Positions 1-8,003 of a stretch of 22,624 bases of DNA are shown one piece after another. The stretch's first letter is position 1; every line of letters starts with the position of its first letter. Location: the NCBI GenBank assembly GCA_950071875.1, contig CATMNW010000007.1, positions 1 to 22,624 on the forward strand. Direction: 5' to 3'. Origin of the DNA: an uncultured Erythrobacteraceae bacterium (GTDB taxonomy: Bacteria > Pseudomonadota > Alphaproteobacteria > Sphingomonadales > Sphingomonadaceae). The translations under genes and the position numbers were made by a program. The notes under the pieces are model-generated. The model saw only the letters and a list, made by a program, of their open reading frames with translations. It made no database searches and was not told the DNA's origin.

Positions 1-74
1 TTTTTCGCTGCGAGGTGAGCGAGCGTGCCGCCGATCATGCCGGAGCCGATAAGGGCGATCTTCTTGCGTGCCAT
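1..74 (-). CDS. mdh: Malate dehydrogenase, N-terminal part (cut by window edge)
   Basis: Only the first 24 codons are inside the window; the gene runs off the left edge. The peptide begins MARKKIALIGSGMIGG and continues TLAHLAAKK. It shows the Rossmann-fold NAD-binding motif GxGxxG at residues 10-15 and matches the usual start of alphaproteobacterial LDH-like malate dehydrogenases, which interconvert malate and oxaloacetate with NAD in the citric acid cycle in the cytoplasm. The ATG is preceded at about 10 bases by AAGGA, which supports the start. The motif alone would fit another Rossmann dehydrogenase, but the TLAHLAA stretch right after it is typical of this family. Catalytic residues lie outside the window. 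Confidence 0.85.
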   Translation of the reverse strand, partial: MARKKIALIGSGMIGGTLAHLAAK

Positions 75-350
75 GGAGGGTAGCGTCCTTGTTCCTGCCG
101 TGCGGGACAATGATGAAACCCGGACCATTTAAGTGCCGCGCTTCATGTGTCCCGCAAAGGAGGCGTGGCATCCGGTCGATTGCGAGTGCGGCCTAGGCCT
201 GTGGGGTGGGGAATGCAACCGGCAATCGATTGAGGTTCAAAACAATATTTGCAAATGGTTCGCAGTTGCAATAAGCGTGTCGAGAGTTGAGCTTTCCCAC
301 TCAAGACGATCAGTGTGCCGATGGGTTCCGCGTGGCTGGATCGGTGCGCG
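75..350. other. Intergenic region upstream of mdh
   Basis: This gap of 276 bases lies between the stop of the GGDEF-EAL gene and the start of mdh, both on the minus strand. It must hold the mdh promoter and leader. I see no convincing coding frame: the short frames here have no ribosome site or recognisable motif. No confident -35/-10 pair or strong terminator hairpin was seen. Confidence 0.4.
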
Positions 351-2324
351 TCAAACCGCGATGCGCCGTCGCACATCGGCTTCGGGTAGACCACGCTCCT
401 CGGCGAGAAGAAGGGCCGCTTTGTAATCCGGCACGGCACGGCTGAAATGATAGCCCTGTCCAAGCGTACAACCCGCAGAGCGGACCGCTTGTACCTGTTC
501 GACCGTTTCCAAGCCTTCGGCGACAATCTCCATGCCCAGGCTCCGACCCATCTGGGATACGGCGCGAATGATCGCATCGCTTTTCCGGCCGGCCTGTTTG
601 CCCGACACGAAGCTGCGGTCGACCTTGATCTTAGAAAATGGCCACTGGTTTATATAGCCGAGCGAGGAATAGCCCGTCCCGAAATCGTCCAGTACAAAGC
701 GGACGCCTGCCCGGGCGATTTCCTTGATGAAGGACGCCGTATTCGGGCTGTCTTCCAGAAACAGGTTTTCGGTTACTTCGAGTTCCAACCGCTCCGGCGC
801 AAGTCCTGCTTCGCGGATCGCGCTGATTATTCCCAGCGCAGCACCCGGTGCCTTGATCTGGAGCGGTGACAGATTCACCGCGACATTCACATCATGGGGC
901 CACTGAGCGGCCACCCGGGCGGCTTCGCCCGTCAGCCAGTTGCCCAAGGTGACGATGGCACCGCAGTCCTCGGCAATCGGAATGAACTGGTCCGGCACAA
1001 TTTCGCCCCTTGTCGGGTGAAACCAGCGGACCAGCGCTTCGAAGCAGCGGATCTTTCCGGTTTCGAGGTCGATGATCGGCTGGAAATAGACCGACAGCTC
1101 ATCACGCGAGAGGGCAAGGCGCAGTTCGGTTTCTATCTCGTGGCGGTGCGCCAGGTCCCGCGTCATCGACGGCTCGAAGAAGCGGATCTGCGAACGGCCG
1201 CCGATCTTGGCTTCGAAGAGTGCGAGGTCCGCATGGCGCAGCAATTCTTCTGCGATTGCACCGTCCTCAGGCTGGACAGCGATCCCCATGGAGGCACCCA
1301 TCTCGATCCGGTCGCCATCGATCCGCAAGGGCCGCCTCACCTCACCCAGTACCATGCTGGCGAGCATTGACGCGGCGTTGCGGTCGGTAATCTTGCAGGC
1401 GACGACGAATTCGTCCCCCGCAAACCGGGAAACGATACCGCGGTCTCCGATCAGTCTGGAGAGGCGCGAACCGATTTCCTTGAGCACCTTGTCCCCGACT
1501 TCGTGCCCCTTGAGGTCGTTCACTTCCTTGAAGCGATTGAGGTCGATCCAGAATATGGCGGCCTGTTCGCCTTCCGCACCAGCGCCGAGAATTTCCGGGA
1601 GGCTGCTTTCAAGGCCTGATCGATTGGGAAGGCCGGTGACAGGGTCAGTGAGCGCCAGCGCTTCCATCTTCGATGCCAGTGCCGCGCTTCGGTCTGCCGA
1701 AAGCAGGGACGATCGCAGCGTCCCGAAGATCGAGAAGACGATCGAAAACATCGCGGGAAACAGCAACGCGATCGTGACCGCCAGGAAAAGCGCCGCGACC
1801 GAACCGTGAAGAAGCAGCGCGCCGATCAATGGTGTCGAAACGAGCGTAAGCTGGCCTAGGGCAATGGCCGGGCGCGCGGCATTGTGCGAACAGATCCCGA
1901 TGCCATAGCCGATCGCATTGGAGATTATCAGCACCTGCGCCATTGCCGATATATCGAGCGACACGGCCGCTGCTGCGGTCAGCCCCAGGACGAGGCTGAA
2001 ACTGAAAGCGCCGAACTTGTATGCATATTCGAGGTGTCGCGGATCGACGTTTTCCGGTCGCCGCGAGAGATGTCGGGCATTGACGATGCGCAGGATTGCG
2101 ATGCTGCTGAGCAGGAAGGCCAGCGAATAGAGCAGGGCATTACCAGATAGAAAGGCAACCGCCGTGCTCGACAGCGCGATATTCAGAGCGCCCAGGCCCA
2201 AGGCGGTCCGCTGATGGTAGAGGGACCGGATAAGCGCGCCACGCGCCTTCTCCGTCAGTGGATCTGCCGCCCCCCGCCATGACAGGAGACGTTTCCATTC
2301 ATAGAATTTGAGCTGCGTACCCAT
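351..2324 (-). CDS. Membrane-bound GGDEF-EAL c-di-GMP signalling protein
   Basis: This 657-residue protein has about six hydrophobic segments between residues 41 and 200, then a GGDEF domain (about 222-385) and an EAL domain (about 395-640). The GGDEF motif reads AGDEF (302-306), with the metal-binding Asp in IDLNRFKEVND (D261). No RxxD inhibitory site lies at the usual place upstream. The EAL domain looks intact: EALVRW (429-434), DDFGTGYSS (546-554), K567 and E603 are all in place. By family knowledge, GGDEF domains make c-di-GMP from two GTP and EAL domains hydrolyse it to pGpG. The intact EAL set suggests a phosphodiesterase; AGDEF may be active or may act as a GTP-binding regulatory domain. 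The N-terminal sensor has no motif I recognise. It starts at ATG 2324 without a strong ribosome site. Confidence 0.92.
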   Translation of the reverse strand: MGTQLKFYEWKRLLSWRGAADPLTEKARGALIRSLYHQRTALGLGALNIALSSTAVAFLSGNALLYSLAFLLSSIAILRIVNARHLSRRPENVDPRHLEYAYKFGAFSFSLVLGLTAAAAVSLDISAMAQVLIISNAIGYGIGICSHNAARPAIALGQLTLVSTPLIGALLLHGSVAALFLAVTIALLFPAMFSIVFSIFGTLRSSLLSADRSAALASKMEALALTDPVTGLPNRSGLESSLPEILGAGAEGEQAAIFWIDLNRFKEVNDLKGHEVGDKVLKEIGSRLSRLIGDRGIVSRFAGDEFVVACKITDRNAASMLASMVLGEVRRPLRIDGDRIEMGASMGIAVQPEDGAIAEELLRHADLALFEAKIGGRSQIRFFEPSMTRDLAHRHEIETELRLALSRDELSVYFQPIIDLETGKIRCFEALVRWFHPTRGEIVPDQFIPIAEDCGAIVTLGNWLTGEAARVAAQWPHDVNVAVNLSPLQIKAPGAALGIISAIREAGLAPERLELEVTENLFLEDSPNTASFIKEIARAGVRFVLDDFGTGYSSLGYINQWPFSKIKVDRSFVSGKQAGRKSDAIIRAVSQMGRSLGMEIVAEGLETVEQVQAVRSAGCTLGQGYHFSRAVPDYKAALLLAEERGLPEADVRRRIAV

Positions 2325-2409
2325 TGCGGGTGGGCATATTCGGCAAGGGTCGAATTTCGGTTAACAGGCCGAAATCGGCGCGTTTGCGCGTCGTTTCACG
2401 GCCAATGGA

Positions 2410-2751
2410 TCAGCCGATGAGGTGCTCGTCGTCGATCAGGCGGCGTTCGAACCTTGTGGCAAGCCGTTTGTCCAAAGTGCGACAGATGCCGAGCCACCAG
2501 ACGTAAGCTTCCCGGTCACCTGCAAAATGTGCCTCTTCTGCGTTGTGGCGGGCAGTCTCTGCCGCATGCAATCCGTGCTCTGCAAAGTGCCGCAGGGCGG
2601 CGCGCATCATCGTGTCGAAGCGCGATGACTGCGCTTCAATCCGCGCACCTTCTCCATTGTCGTTCGCTGCTCGGGCTAGTGCCTTCCGGGCCAGGGCACG
2701 GGCAATCGGCGAATGCGCGGCAGAGCGTGCGGCGGCAAAATGGACGGGCAT
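2410..2751 (-). CDS. Small hypothetical protein
   Basis: This 113-residue protein is Ala- and Arg-rich and predicted to be cytoplasmic, with no signal peptide or membrane segment. It carries an AANDN stretch near residue 28, a short motif often found in small alphaproteobacterial proteins, and a more conserved-looking C-terminal half (DREAYVWWLGICRTLDKRLA). The ATG at 2751 follows a purine-rich GAGGATGAAGG that could serve as ribosome site. It lies alone between the GGDEF-EAL gene and the cell wall hydrolase on the same strand. I do not recognise a family and assign no function. Codon use fits its neighbours, which supports a real gene. Confidence 0.65.
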   Translation of the reverse strand: MPVHFAAARSAAHSPIARALARKALARAANDNGEGARIEAQSSRFDTMMRAALRHFAEHGLHAAETARHNAEEAHFAGDREAYVWWLGICRTLDKRLATRFERRLIDDEHLIG

Positions 2752-2873
2752 GCCTTCATCCTCGTGAAGCGACTTTTCTGTTCGGCTGGCAATAGGCCCG
2801 TTCGCGCTAATCTTCGGTTCCGCGACATGGTTGTGAAGAAGTAAAGGGGGCTATTGCGAATTACCCGTGCAGC

Positions 2874-3956
2874 TCAGCGCTTGCCGGGTTCGTTTATCCA
2901 CCTGCCCGAATTGGCATATTCGTCCTTTACGCGGCCCGATTGGGGCAATGGTCCCGGGGTGGCAGGGGCGGCTTGAGACCCCACCGGGACCTGCGCCTGC
3001 GCGCCTGCAGCGATTGCATTGTTGGACGGCGGCGGCGGTTGGGAAGCCATTGGTTCATCGGCTTGCGCGCGACGCGCATTGGGCGCCGCCAGAGGTTCAC
3101 CCCCGGAATACCGGTCGGTAAAGGCACCCGCCTTCCCGGCACCGCCCTTCCAGCGGTAGAACCTGTGCGCGCCGATCGATCCGATGAAGTCGAGGCTGGC
3201 AGCCCAATAGGGATTGACGTAATTCGTATGGTAATGGGTAGCCAGCCCGACGGGTTCGTAAACCTCGCCCGCGAGCGATCCCAAGGCAACCGACTGGGCG
3301 ACAGCCCACCCGCGCCGCGATGGGGTGCGTGTCATCGAACCATCGCAGGTGAAGCTGAACTGGCACCCGGTCTTCCGCTCCGATCCCTGGAAGACAACAC
3401 CACATATGCTTGCCGGATACGCCGGATGGGCGACCCGATTGAGTACGACCTGCGCAACCGCTTGCTGCCCGGAGTAACTTTCGCTCGCTGCTTCGTAATA
3501 TACCGCCAGGGAAAGGCACTGCAGGGCCCGCGCCTTGTCGAGCCCGCTGCCTGCCTGACGGAAGGCCTGTGCAGTAGCTCCTGCACCATGACTCTCGGCA
3601 AACTCGAGTGTTTCCAGCGTTCCTTCCGTTTCACGCATGACGCTGAGGTCCGGGGCCAGCCTCGGCGTATCTTCAAGATAATAGAAGGCGGACCCCGGAA
3701 AGCTTTCGCCAGCTACCTCGAACGGCATCGGAGCAAGAGCGACACGTTCGGTGCCTAGACCGATGGCCTGCCTGATGCTGGACCATTGTCCCTGTACGGC
3801 AGCGGTCGGGATGGTCACCGCTGCTGCCAGTATGGCCAGCCGCCCGGCCAGCTGTCGGCGCGATCTGGCACGCTCGCGCTGGCGCCGGATACGAGGCGAG
3901 GCGGTGCGGTGCGCGCGAGCGGCCTCCAGCATCCTCGTTTCCGTGTCCGGTTTCAC
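2874..3956 (-). CDS. SleB-type cell wall hydrolase, membrane anchored
   Basis: This 360-residue protein has a basic N-terminus, one hydrophobic segment (LAGRLAILAAAVTIPTAAVQG begins near residue 36) and a hydrolase-2/SleB domain at about 146-269. The domain shows YYEAASES with the probable catalytic Glu at 155, then QQAVAQVVLNRV, a Cys pair around GCQFSFTCDG, and THYHTNYVNPYW. The family cleaves peptidoglycan as a lytic transglycosylase or amidase; here it would act in the periplasm, held by its N-terminal segment. The last 90 residues are Pro/Ala-rich and look disordered. I chose the GTG at 3956 because GCAGGAAC sits about 7 bases before it. The longer frame up to 4079 would run into the divergent cobalamin riboswitch and has a Cys/Arg-rich, non-conserved look. 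An ATG at 3932 is an alternative. The exact substrate bond cannot be read from sequence. Confidence 0.88.
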   Translation of the reverse strand: MKPDTETRMLEAARAHRTASPRIRRQRERARSRRQLAGRLAILAAAVTIPTAAVQGQWSSIRQAIGLGTERVALAPMPFEVAGESFPGSAFYYLEDTPRLAPDLSVMRETEGTLETLEFAESHGAGATAQAFRQAGSGLDKARALQCLSLAVYYEAASESYSGQQAVAQVVLNRVAHPAYPASICGVVFQGSERKTGCQFSFTCDGSMTRTPSRRGWAVAQSVALGSLAGEVYEPVGLATHYHTNYVNPYWAASLDFIGSIGAHRFYRWKGGAGKAGAFTDRYSGGEPLAAPNARRAQADEPMASQPPPPSNNAIAAGAQAQVPVGSQAAPATPGPLPQSGRVKDEYANSGRWINEPGKR

Positions 3957-4059
3957 CGATAGTTCCTGCGCATTCTGGTGGAAGTGCCGCCCATAGCAGG
4001 AAATGCTTAACACGCAGCATCTTGTGCGATGCGGCGTTGCACAGTATCGGCGAGCCCGC

Positions 4060-4230
4060 GTCATGGGTTGGCCTGTCACCAGCAGGCCCGAAGAGGGAAG
4101 GGGGTTTCAATCCTCCGCTGCCCCCGCAACTGTGACCGGGGAGCGATCTCGCAAAAAGCCACTGGATCATACGATTCGGGAAGGCAGCGGGAAAGCGTCG
4201 ATCCGGGAGCCAGGAGACCTGCCGATGACC
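4060..4230 (+). ncRNA. Cobalamin riboswitch
   Basis: The segment holds the conserved blocks of the adenosylcobalamin-type riboswitch in the right order: AGGGAA (4093-4098), AATCCTCCGCTGCCCCCGCA starting at 4109 followed by ACTGT, GCCACTG (4158-4164), GGGAAGGC (4178-4185) and the B12 box AGCCAGGAGACCTGCC (4208-4223). A closing P1 helix can form between GTCAT (4060-4064) and ATGAC (4225-4229). It sits directly upstream of btuB, so bound cobalamin should lower expression of the uptake operon. The outer ends are approximate. Confidence 0.95.
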
Positions 4231-4289
4231 GTCGTTCGGCCGCGGGCGGGGTGTACCGATGGCAAACGTGGATGCGAGCAATTCTGCTC

Positions 4290-4326
4290 CCTCCCGTCAT
4301 GGACGGCATTCGTCTATGATAGGAGG
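4290..4326 (+). promoter_or_regulatory. Possible SD-sequestering expression platform of the riboswitch
   Basis: CCTCC at 4290-4294 can pair with GGAGG at 4322-4326, the core of the btuB ribosome site, and an inner GACG/CGTC helix (4302-4305 with 4311-4314) would close the loop between them. This would suit translational control by the upstream riboswitch. It rests on base pairing read by eye; no switching partner in the aptamer was established. Confidence 0.4.
4321..4326 (+). promoter_or_regulatory. Ribosome binding site deciding the btuB start
   Basis: A perfect AGGAGG lies 4 bases before the GTG at 4331. It fixes that GTG as the start rather than the in-frame ATGs at 4259 or 4316, and leaves a clean signal peptide at the N-terminus. 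Confidence 0.8.
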
Positions 4327-4330
4327 TTAC

Positions 4331-6241
4331 GTGTACAAATATCTGTTTTTCCTGACGGCTTCTGCAATTCCTGCAGCGGCGTTGGCGCAAAGCCCGAGTG
4401 AGCAGGCGCTGGCAGAAATTATCGAGCAGCAGGATGCCGACACGTCCGACGTGCCGATTTCCGCAAGCGCCGAGGCAGTCCCCGTTGCCACAGCCTCGGT
4501 AATCACCGTCACTGCCAACGGGCTGGGCACCGATCTGCGGAATACCGGTCAGTCGGTGACCGTGATCGATCGCGAAGAAATCGAGACGGTGCAGGGCGCT
4601 GATCCTGCGCGCGCATTGAACCGCGTTCCCGGCCTTTCGTTGTCGCGCAGCGGCGGTGTCGGCCGCGTTACCAGCGTCAATCTGCGTGGTGCCAGCTCGG
4701 ACCAGGTGCTGGTGCTGATCGACGGTGTGCGCGTCGCAGACCAGGCAAGCCCAGCGGGCGGTTTCGATTTCGGCAATCTGCTGCTGGGCACCGCGGGCAA
4801 GATCGACGTTCTGCGCGGCTCGAACAGTACAATCTGGGGCTCCGAAGCAGTCGGCGGCGTGATCGACGTGTCGACCCGGACCGAACGCGGCATGAGCGGC
4901 AGCGTCGAATTCGGCGCGCGCGATACGCTGTTCGCCAGTGCCGCGGCTGGCGCGGGCAATGACACGGTGTTCTTCGGACTTACCGGTTCATGGTACGAGA
5001 CCGACGGTTTTTCGGCCGCCGCATCAGGCACCGAGGCTGACGGCGCGCAGCAATTCGCCCTCGGCACCACCGCATTCGTCAATCTGACCCCCAGCCTTGA
5101 GCTGTTTGCACATGGCAATTTCGCCGAGGGTGAAGTCGAGATCGACGGTTTCCCTGCTCCGGCCTTCCTGCTTGCCGATACCGAGGACACGCAGGAAACT
5201 ACTCGCTACTGGGGCGACGTTGGCCTGGCCTATTATGGCAATGACCTGACCTTGCGCGCAGCCTACAGCCGTTCGGATACCGAGCGGGTCAATCGCGATG
5301 GTGCGGGGAGCGAAACCTTTGCCAGCGATGGCGCGTCGCAGCGGCTTTCCTTGCGCGGTGAATACCGTTTGCTGGGCGGGCTCTCCCTGGCCTTCGGCGG
5401 TGACCATGAATGGACCGAGTTCGAAACCAGCTTCGATGCCGCTGCCGAAACCGAGATCAGCGGTGCTTATGCGCAGCTTGGCTGGGTGATGGGCCGACTG
5501 GCAGCCCATGCCGGGGCGCGCGTCGATGATCACGAGCAGTTCGGCACCCATGTCAGCTTCGGCGGCGATTTGAGCTATGGCTTCGGCCGCGACTGGCGTG
5601 TGCGCGCCAGCGTGGGTGAAGGGTTCAAGGCACCGACGCTCTACCAATTGCTGTCGTTCTACGGGAACACTACGCTCGAGCCCGAGGAAAGCACCAGCTA
5701 CGATCTCGGGATCGAGAAAGGCCAGCGGGGTGCGGGCATGCATCTCGCGCTCACGGGCTTCCGCCGCGACAGCGATAATCTGATCGGTTTCGGTTTTACC
5801 GCCGATCGGCCCTTCGGCATCTACCTCAACACCGCACGCGCGCGGGCACAGGGTATCGAGGCCGAGGCTGGCTTCGATCTCGCGCGCGGTCTGCGGATCG
5901 CCGGGATCTATTCGTACGTCGACGCCGAGGATCGCACGAGCGGGCTGGAGCTCGCGCGCCGACCAAACCACTTCGGGACGATCTACGCCGATTGGGCCAG
6001 CGACATCGGGTTGGGACTGGGTGCCGACTTGCGCATCGTGGGCCCGAGCTGGGACAATGCGGCGAACACCAATCGCCTCGATGGCTACGAGCTGCTCGAC
6101 GTGCGCGCGTCCTTCGACATCGGAGACAATCTCGAACTGTTCGGCCGGGTCGAGAACGTCTTCGATACCGATTACCAGACAGTAGCGGGCTACGGCACGG
6201 CCGGACGCAGCGTGTTCGGCGGGATCAGGGCGACGATGTGA
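4331..6241 (+). CDS. btuB: TonB-dependent outer-membrane vitamin B12 receptor BtuB
   Basis: This 636-residue protein starts at GTG 4331. A signal peptide ending PAAALA is cut before Q20. A TonB box-like ITVTA lies at about 58-62, followed by a plug domain (about 66-185: SVTVIDREEIE, NLRGASSDQVLVLIDGVRV, IDVLRGSNSTIWGSEAVGG) and a 22-strand type barrel with the usual C-terminal block beginning ENVFDTDYQTVAGYG. The order and wording of the plug motifs are those of BtuB. It imports cobalamin across the outer membrane using TonB energy. The riboswitch upstream and btuFCD downstream make B12 the near-certain substrate. Odd point: the chain ends in Met instead of the aromatic residue usual for barrel proteins, because its last codons overlap the btuF start (ATGTGA). 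Confidence 0.95.
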   Translation: MYKYLFFLTASAIPAAALAQSPSEQALAEIIEQQDADTSDVPISASAEAVPVATASVITVTANGLGTDLRNTGQSVTVIDREEIETVQGADPARALNRVPGLSLSRSGGVGRVTSVNLRGASSDQVLVLIDGVRVADQASPAGGFDFGNLLLGTAGKIDVLRGSNSTIWGSEAVGGVIDVSTRTERGMSGSVEFGARDTLFASAAAGAGNDTVFFGLTGSWYETDGFSAAASGTEADGAQQFALGTTAFVNLTPSLELFAHGNFAEGEVEIDGFPAPAFLLADTEDTQETTRYWGDVGLAYYGNDLTLRAAYSRSDTERVNRDGAGSETFASDGASQRLSLRGEYRLLGGLSLAFGGDHEWTEFETSFDAAAETEISGAYAQLGWVMGRLAAHAGARVDDHEQFGTHVSFGGDLSYGFGRDWRVRASVGEGFKAPTLYQLLSFYGNTTLEPEESTSYDLGIEKGQRGAGMHLALTGFRRDSDNLIGFGFTADRPFGIYLNTARARAQGIEAEAGFDLARGLRIAGIYSYVDAEDRTSGLELARRPNHFGTIYADWASDIGLGLGADLRIVGPSWDNAANTNRLDGYELLDVRASFDIGDNLELFGRVENVFDTDYQTVAGYGTAGRSVFGGIRATM

Positions 6242-7053
6242 AAGCGCTGATCGCCGCACCGGTCCTGCTGCTCGCCGCGTGTGCGGGGGGCGGGGCCGGT
6301 GCGCCGACTGATACCGAGCGCCCGACCATCGTCAGCCTCAATCCCTGTACCGATGCCATTCTCGCCGAAGTGTCTGCCCCCGGGCAGTTGCTGGCGATCT
6401 CGCATTACAGCAAGCAGGAAGGCGCCAGTTCGATGGAACCGGCGACGGCCGCGCGATATGCCGCCACCGGCGGTACGGTAGAAGAAGTGCTGGCGCTCGA
6501 TCCGGACGTTGTGGTCGCGGGCAGCTTCATCGCGCCCGCGACGCGCGCAGCTTTGGAGGATATGGGCCTCACGGTCGTGACCTTCGGCATAGCCGGCGAT
6601 GTTGCAGCCAGTTTCACACAGATCCGAAAGCTCGCCGCGCTGGCGGGCGATCCAACAGCGGGCGAAGCGCTGATCGCGCGGATCGATGCGGCTTTGGCGC
6701 AAGCGGCGCCCGACGGAGAAGAGCCCATAGAAGCGCTGCTGTGGCAGCCGGGTGGCATCGTCGCGGGGGAACAGGCGCTGGTCAGCGATTTGTTGGCGCG
6801 GACGGGCTTTGCCAATGGCGCCAGCGCGCGCGGGCTCTCGCAGGCGGATTACGTCGCGCTCGAAGACGTGGTTGCTGCGCCGCCCGACGTGCTGCTCGTC
6901 GCGGGAAGTGCGGCCGGACAAAAACATCCCGTGCTCGATCGCCTGCCCGGCATGCATCGCGCCCGTTTCGACACCAGCCTGCTCTATTGCGGCGGCCCTA
7001 CCATTATCCGCGCGGCTGACTGGCTGGCCGCCATTCGCGGGGGCGCTTCGTGA
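6238..7053 (+). CDS. btuF: B12-binding lipoprotein of the ABC importer (BtuF-like)
   Basis: This 271-residue protein starts at a GTG that overlaps the btuB stop by four bases (GTGA). The N-terminus VKALIAAPVLLLAAC has a lipobox LAAC with Cys15, so the protein is probably a lipoprotein tethered in the periplasm, unlike the free BtuF of Escherichia coli. The rest matches helical-backbone metal/B12 binding proteins: IVSLNPCTDAILAEV, then TVEEVLALDPDVVVAG, then TRAALEDMGLTVVTFG, and a C-terminal GGGPTIIRAADWLAA-like stretch. It should hand cobalamin to BtuC. Related proteins bind haem or siderophores, but the riboswitch and btuB argue for B12. Many in-frame codons lie upstream inside btuB; the overlap GTG with a lipobox 15 codons later is the only start that makes sense. 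Confidence 0.92.
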   Translation: MKALIAAPVLLLAACAGGGAGAPTDTERPTIVSLNPCTDAILAEVSAPGQLLAISHYSKQEGASSMEPATAARYAATGGTVEEVLALDPDVVVAGSFIAPATRAALEDMGLTVVTFGIAGDVAASFTQIRKLAALAGDPTAGEALIARIDAALAQAAPDGEEPIEALLWQPGGIVAGEQALVSDLLARTGFANGASARGLSQADYVALEDVVAAPPDVLLVAGSAAGQKHPVLDRLPGMHRARFDTSLLYCGGPTIIRAADWLAAIRGGAS

Positions 7054-8003
7054 TCCGCGCCACTGCCATTTTCGGAGGCTTGCTGGCCATCGCGCTTCCG
7101 CTGTCGCTGCTGGCCGGACGGGTCTGGCTCGATCCAGCGACCACGCCCAATGCTGCGCTGATCCTTGCCGAGCTTCGCTTGCCGCGTGCACTGCTGGCGA
7201 TCGTAGTCGGAGCCGGGCTTGGTGCTAGCGGTGCGGCGATGCAGGGCTATCTGCGCAATCCGCTGGCTGATCCCGGACTGTTCGGCATCGCACCGGGCGC
7301 GGCGCTGGGCGCGGTCGCCGCGCTGTGGTTCGGCTATGCTGCTGCGCCTTTCTTGCTGCCTACATTCGCATTGCTCGGTGCCGCGGGAGCCATGGCGCTG
7401 CTTGCGGCCATTGCCGGGCGGACGGGAGGTATAGCCCTGTTCACGCTCGCGGGATTGATGGTCGCCAGTCTGGCCGGGGCGCTTACCGCGCTGGCGATCA
7501 GTATGGCCCCCAACGCCTTCGCGATGAGCGAGATCGTGATGTGGCTCAATGGCGCCCTGACCGACCGGAGCTGGCGCGAGGTGTGGCTCGCCGCCCCGGT
7601 GGTCTCGGTGGGCGTGGTGCTGCTGTGGCGCGCCGGACGTGCGCTCGACGCTCTGACACTGGGCGATGCGGTCGCGCGCTCGCTCGGCATAGATACCAGC
7701 CGCCTGCTATGGCTGCTGATAATGGGGGTAGGACTGACGGTTGGCGCCAGCGTTGCAGTGGCGGGCATCATCGGCTTCGTCGGGCTGATCGTTCCGCATC
7801 TCGTGCGCCCGCTGACGGATCGCAGGCCATCACAGTTGATCGTGCCGAGCGCCCTTGCCGGAGCATTGCTGGTCCTGGTTGCTGACAGCGCCGTCCGTGT
7901 GCTGCCCTTGGTAACGGAACTCAGGCTCGGCATTGCCTTGAGCCTTCTCGGCGCACCGTTCTTCCTGTGGCTTCTCGTCCGCATGAGGCGGGGGTTGGCA
8001 TGA
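7050..8003 (+). CDS. btuC: B12 ABC transporter permease (BtuC, FecCD family)
   Basis: This 317-residue protein starts at a GTG overlapping the btuF stop by four bases. It is very hydrophobic, with about nine or ten membrane segments. It has the FecCD signatures LRLPRALLAIVVGAGLG (near residue 32), GAAMQGYLRNPLADPGLFGI, and the cytoplasmic coupling region GIIGFVGLIVPHLVRPLTD near residue 240. Length matches BtuC of about 326 residues. Two copies form the inner-membrane channel that takes cobalamin from BtuF, powered by BtuD. The family also moves iron siderophores and haem; the operon context decides for B12. Confidence 0.93.
   Translation: MIRATAIFGGLLAIALPLSLLAGRVWLDPATTPNAALILAELRLPRALLAIVVGAGLGASGAAMQGYLRNPLADPGLFGIAPGAALGAVAALWFGYAAAPFLLPTFALLGAAGAMALLAAIAGRTGGIALFTLAGLMVASLAGALTALAISMAPNAFAMSEIVMWLNGALTDRSWREVWLAAPVVSVGVVLLWRAGRALDALTLGDAVARSLGIDTSRLLWLLIMGVGLTVGASVAVAGIIGFVGLIVPHLVRPLTDRRPSQLIVPSALAGALLVLVADSAVRVLPLVTELRLGIALSLLGAPFFLWLLVRMRRGLA

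Noticed and set aside
3957..4079. N-terminal extension of the cell wall hydrolase up to 4079
   Set aside because: It would overlap the conserved cobalamin riboswitch on the other strand, has no ribosome site and reads as Arg/Cys-rich non-conserved sequence; GTG 3956 has AGGA at good spacing.
4259..4330. Longer btuB starting at ATG 4259 or 4316
   Set aside because: The perfect AGGAGG at 4321-4326 and the clean signal peptide both point to GTG 4331.
5024..6259. 411-residue open frame on the minus strand opposite btuB
   Set aside because: It lies antisense to a clear receptor gene, has no domain or ribosome site and is a usual by-product of high-GC codon use.
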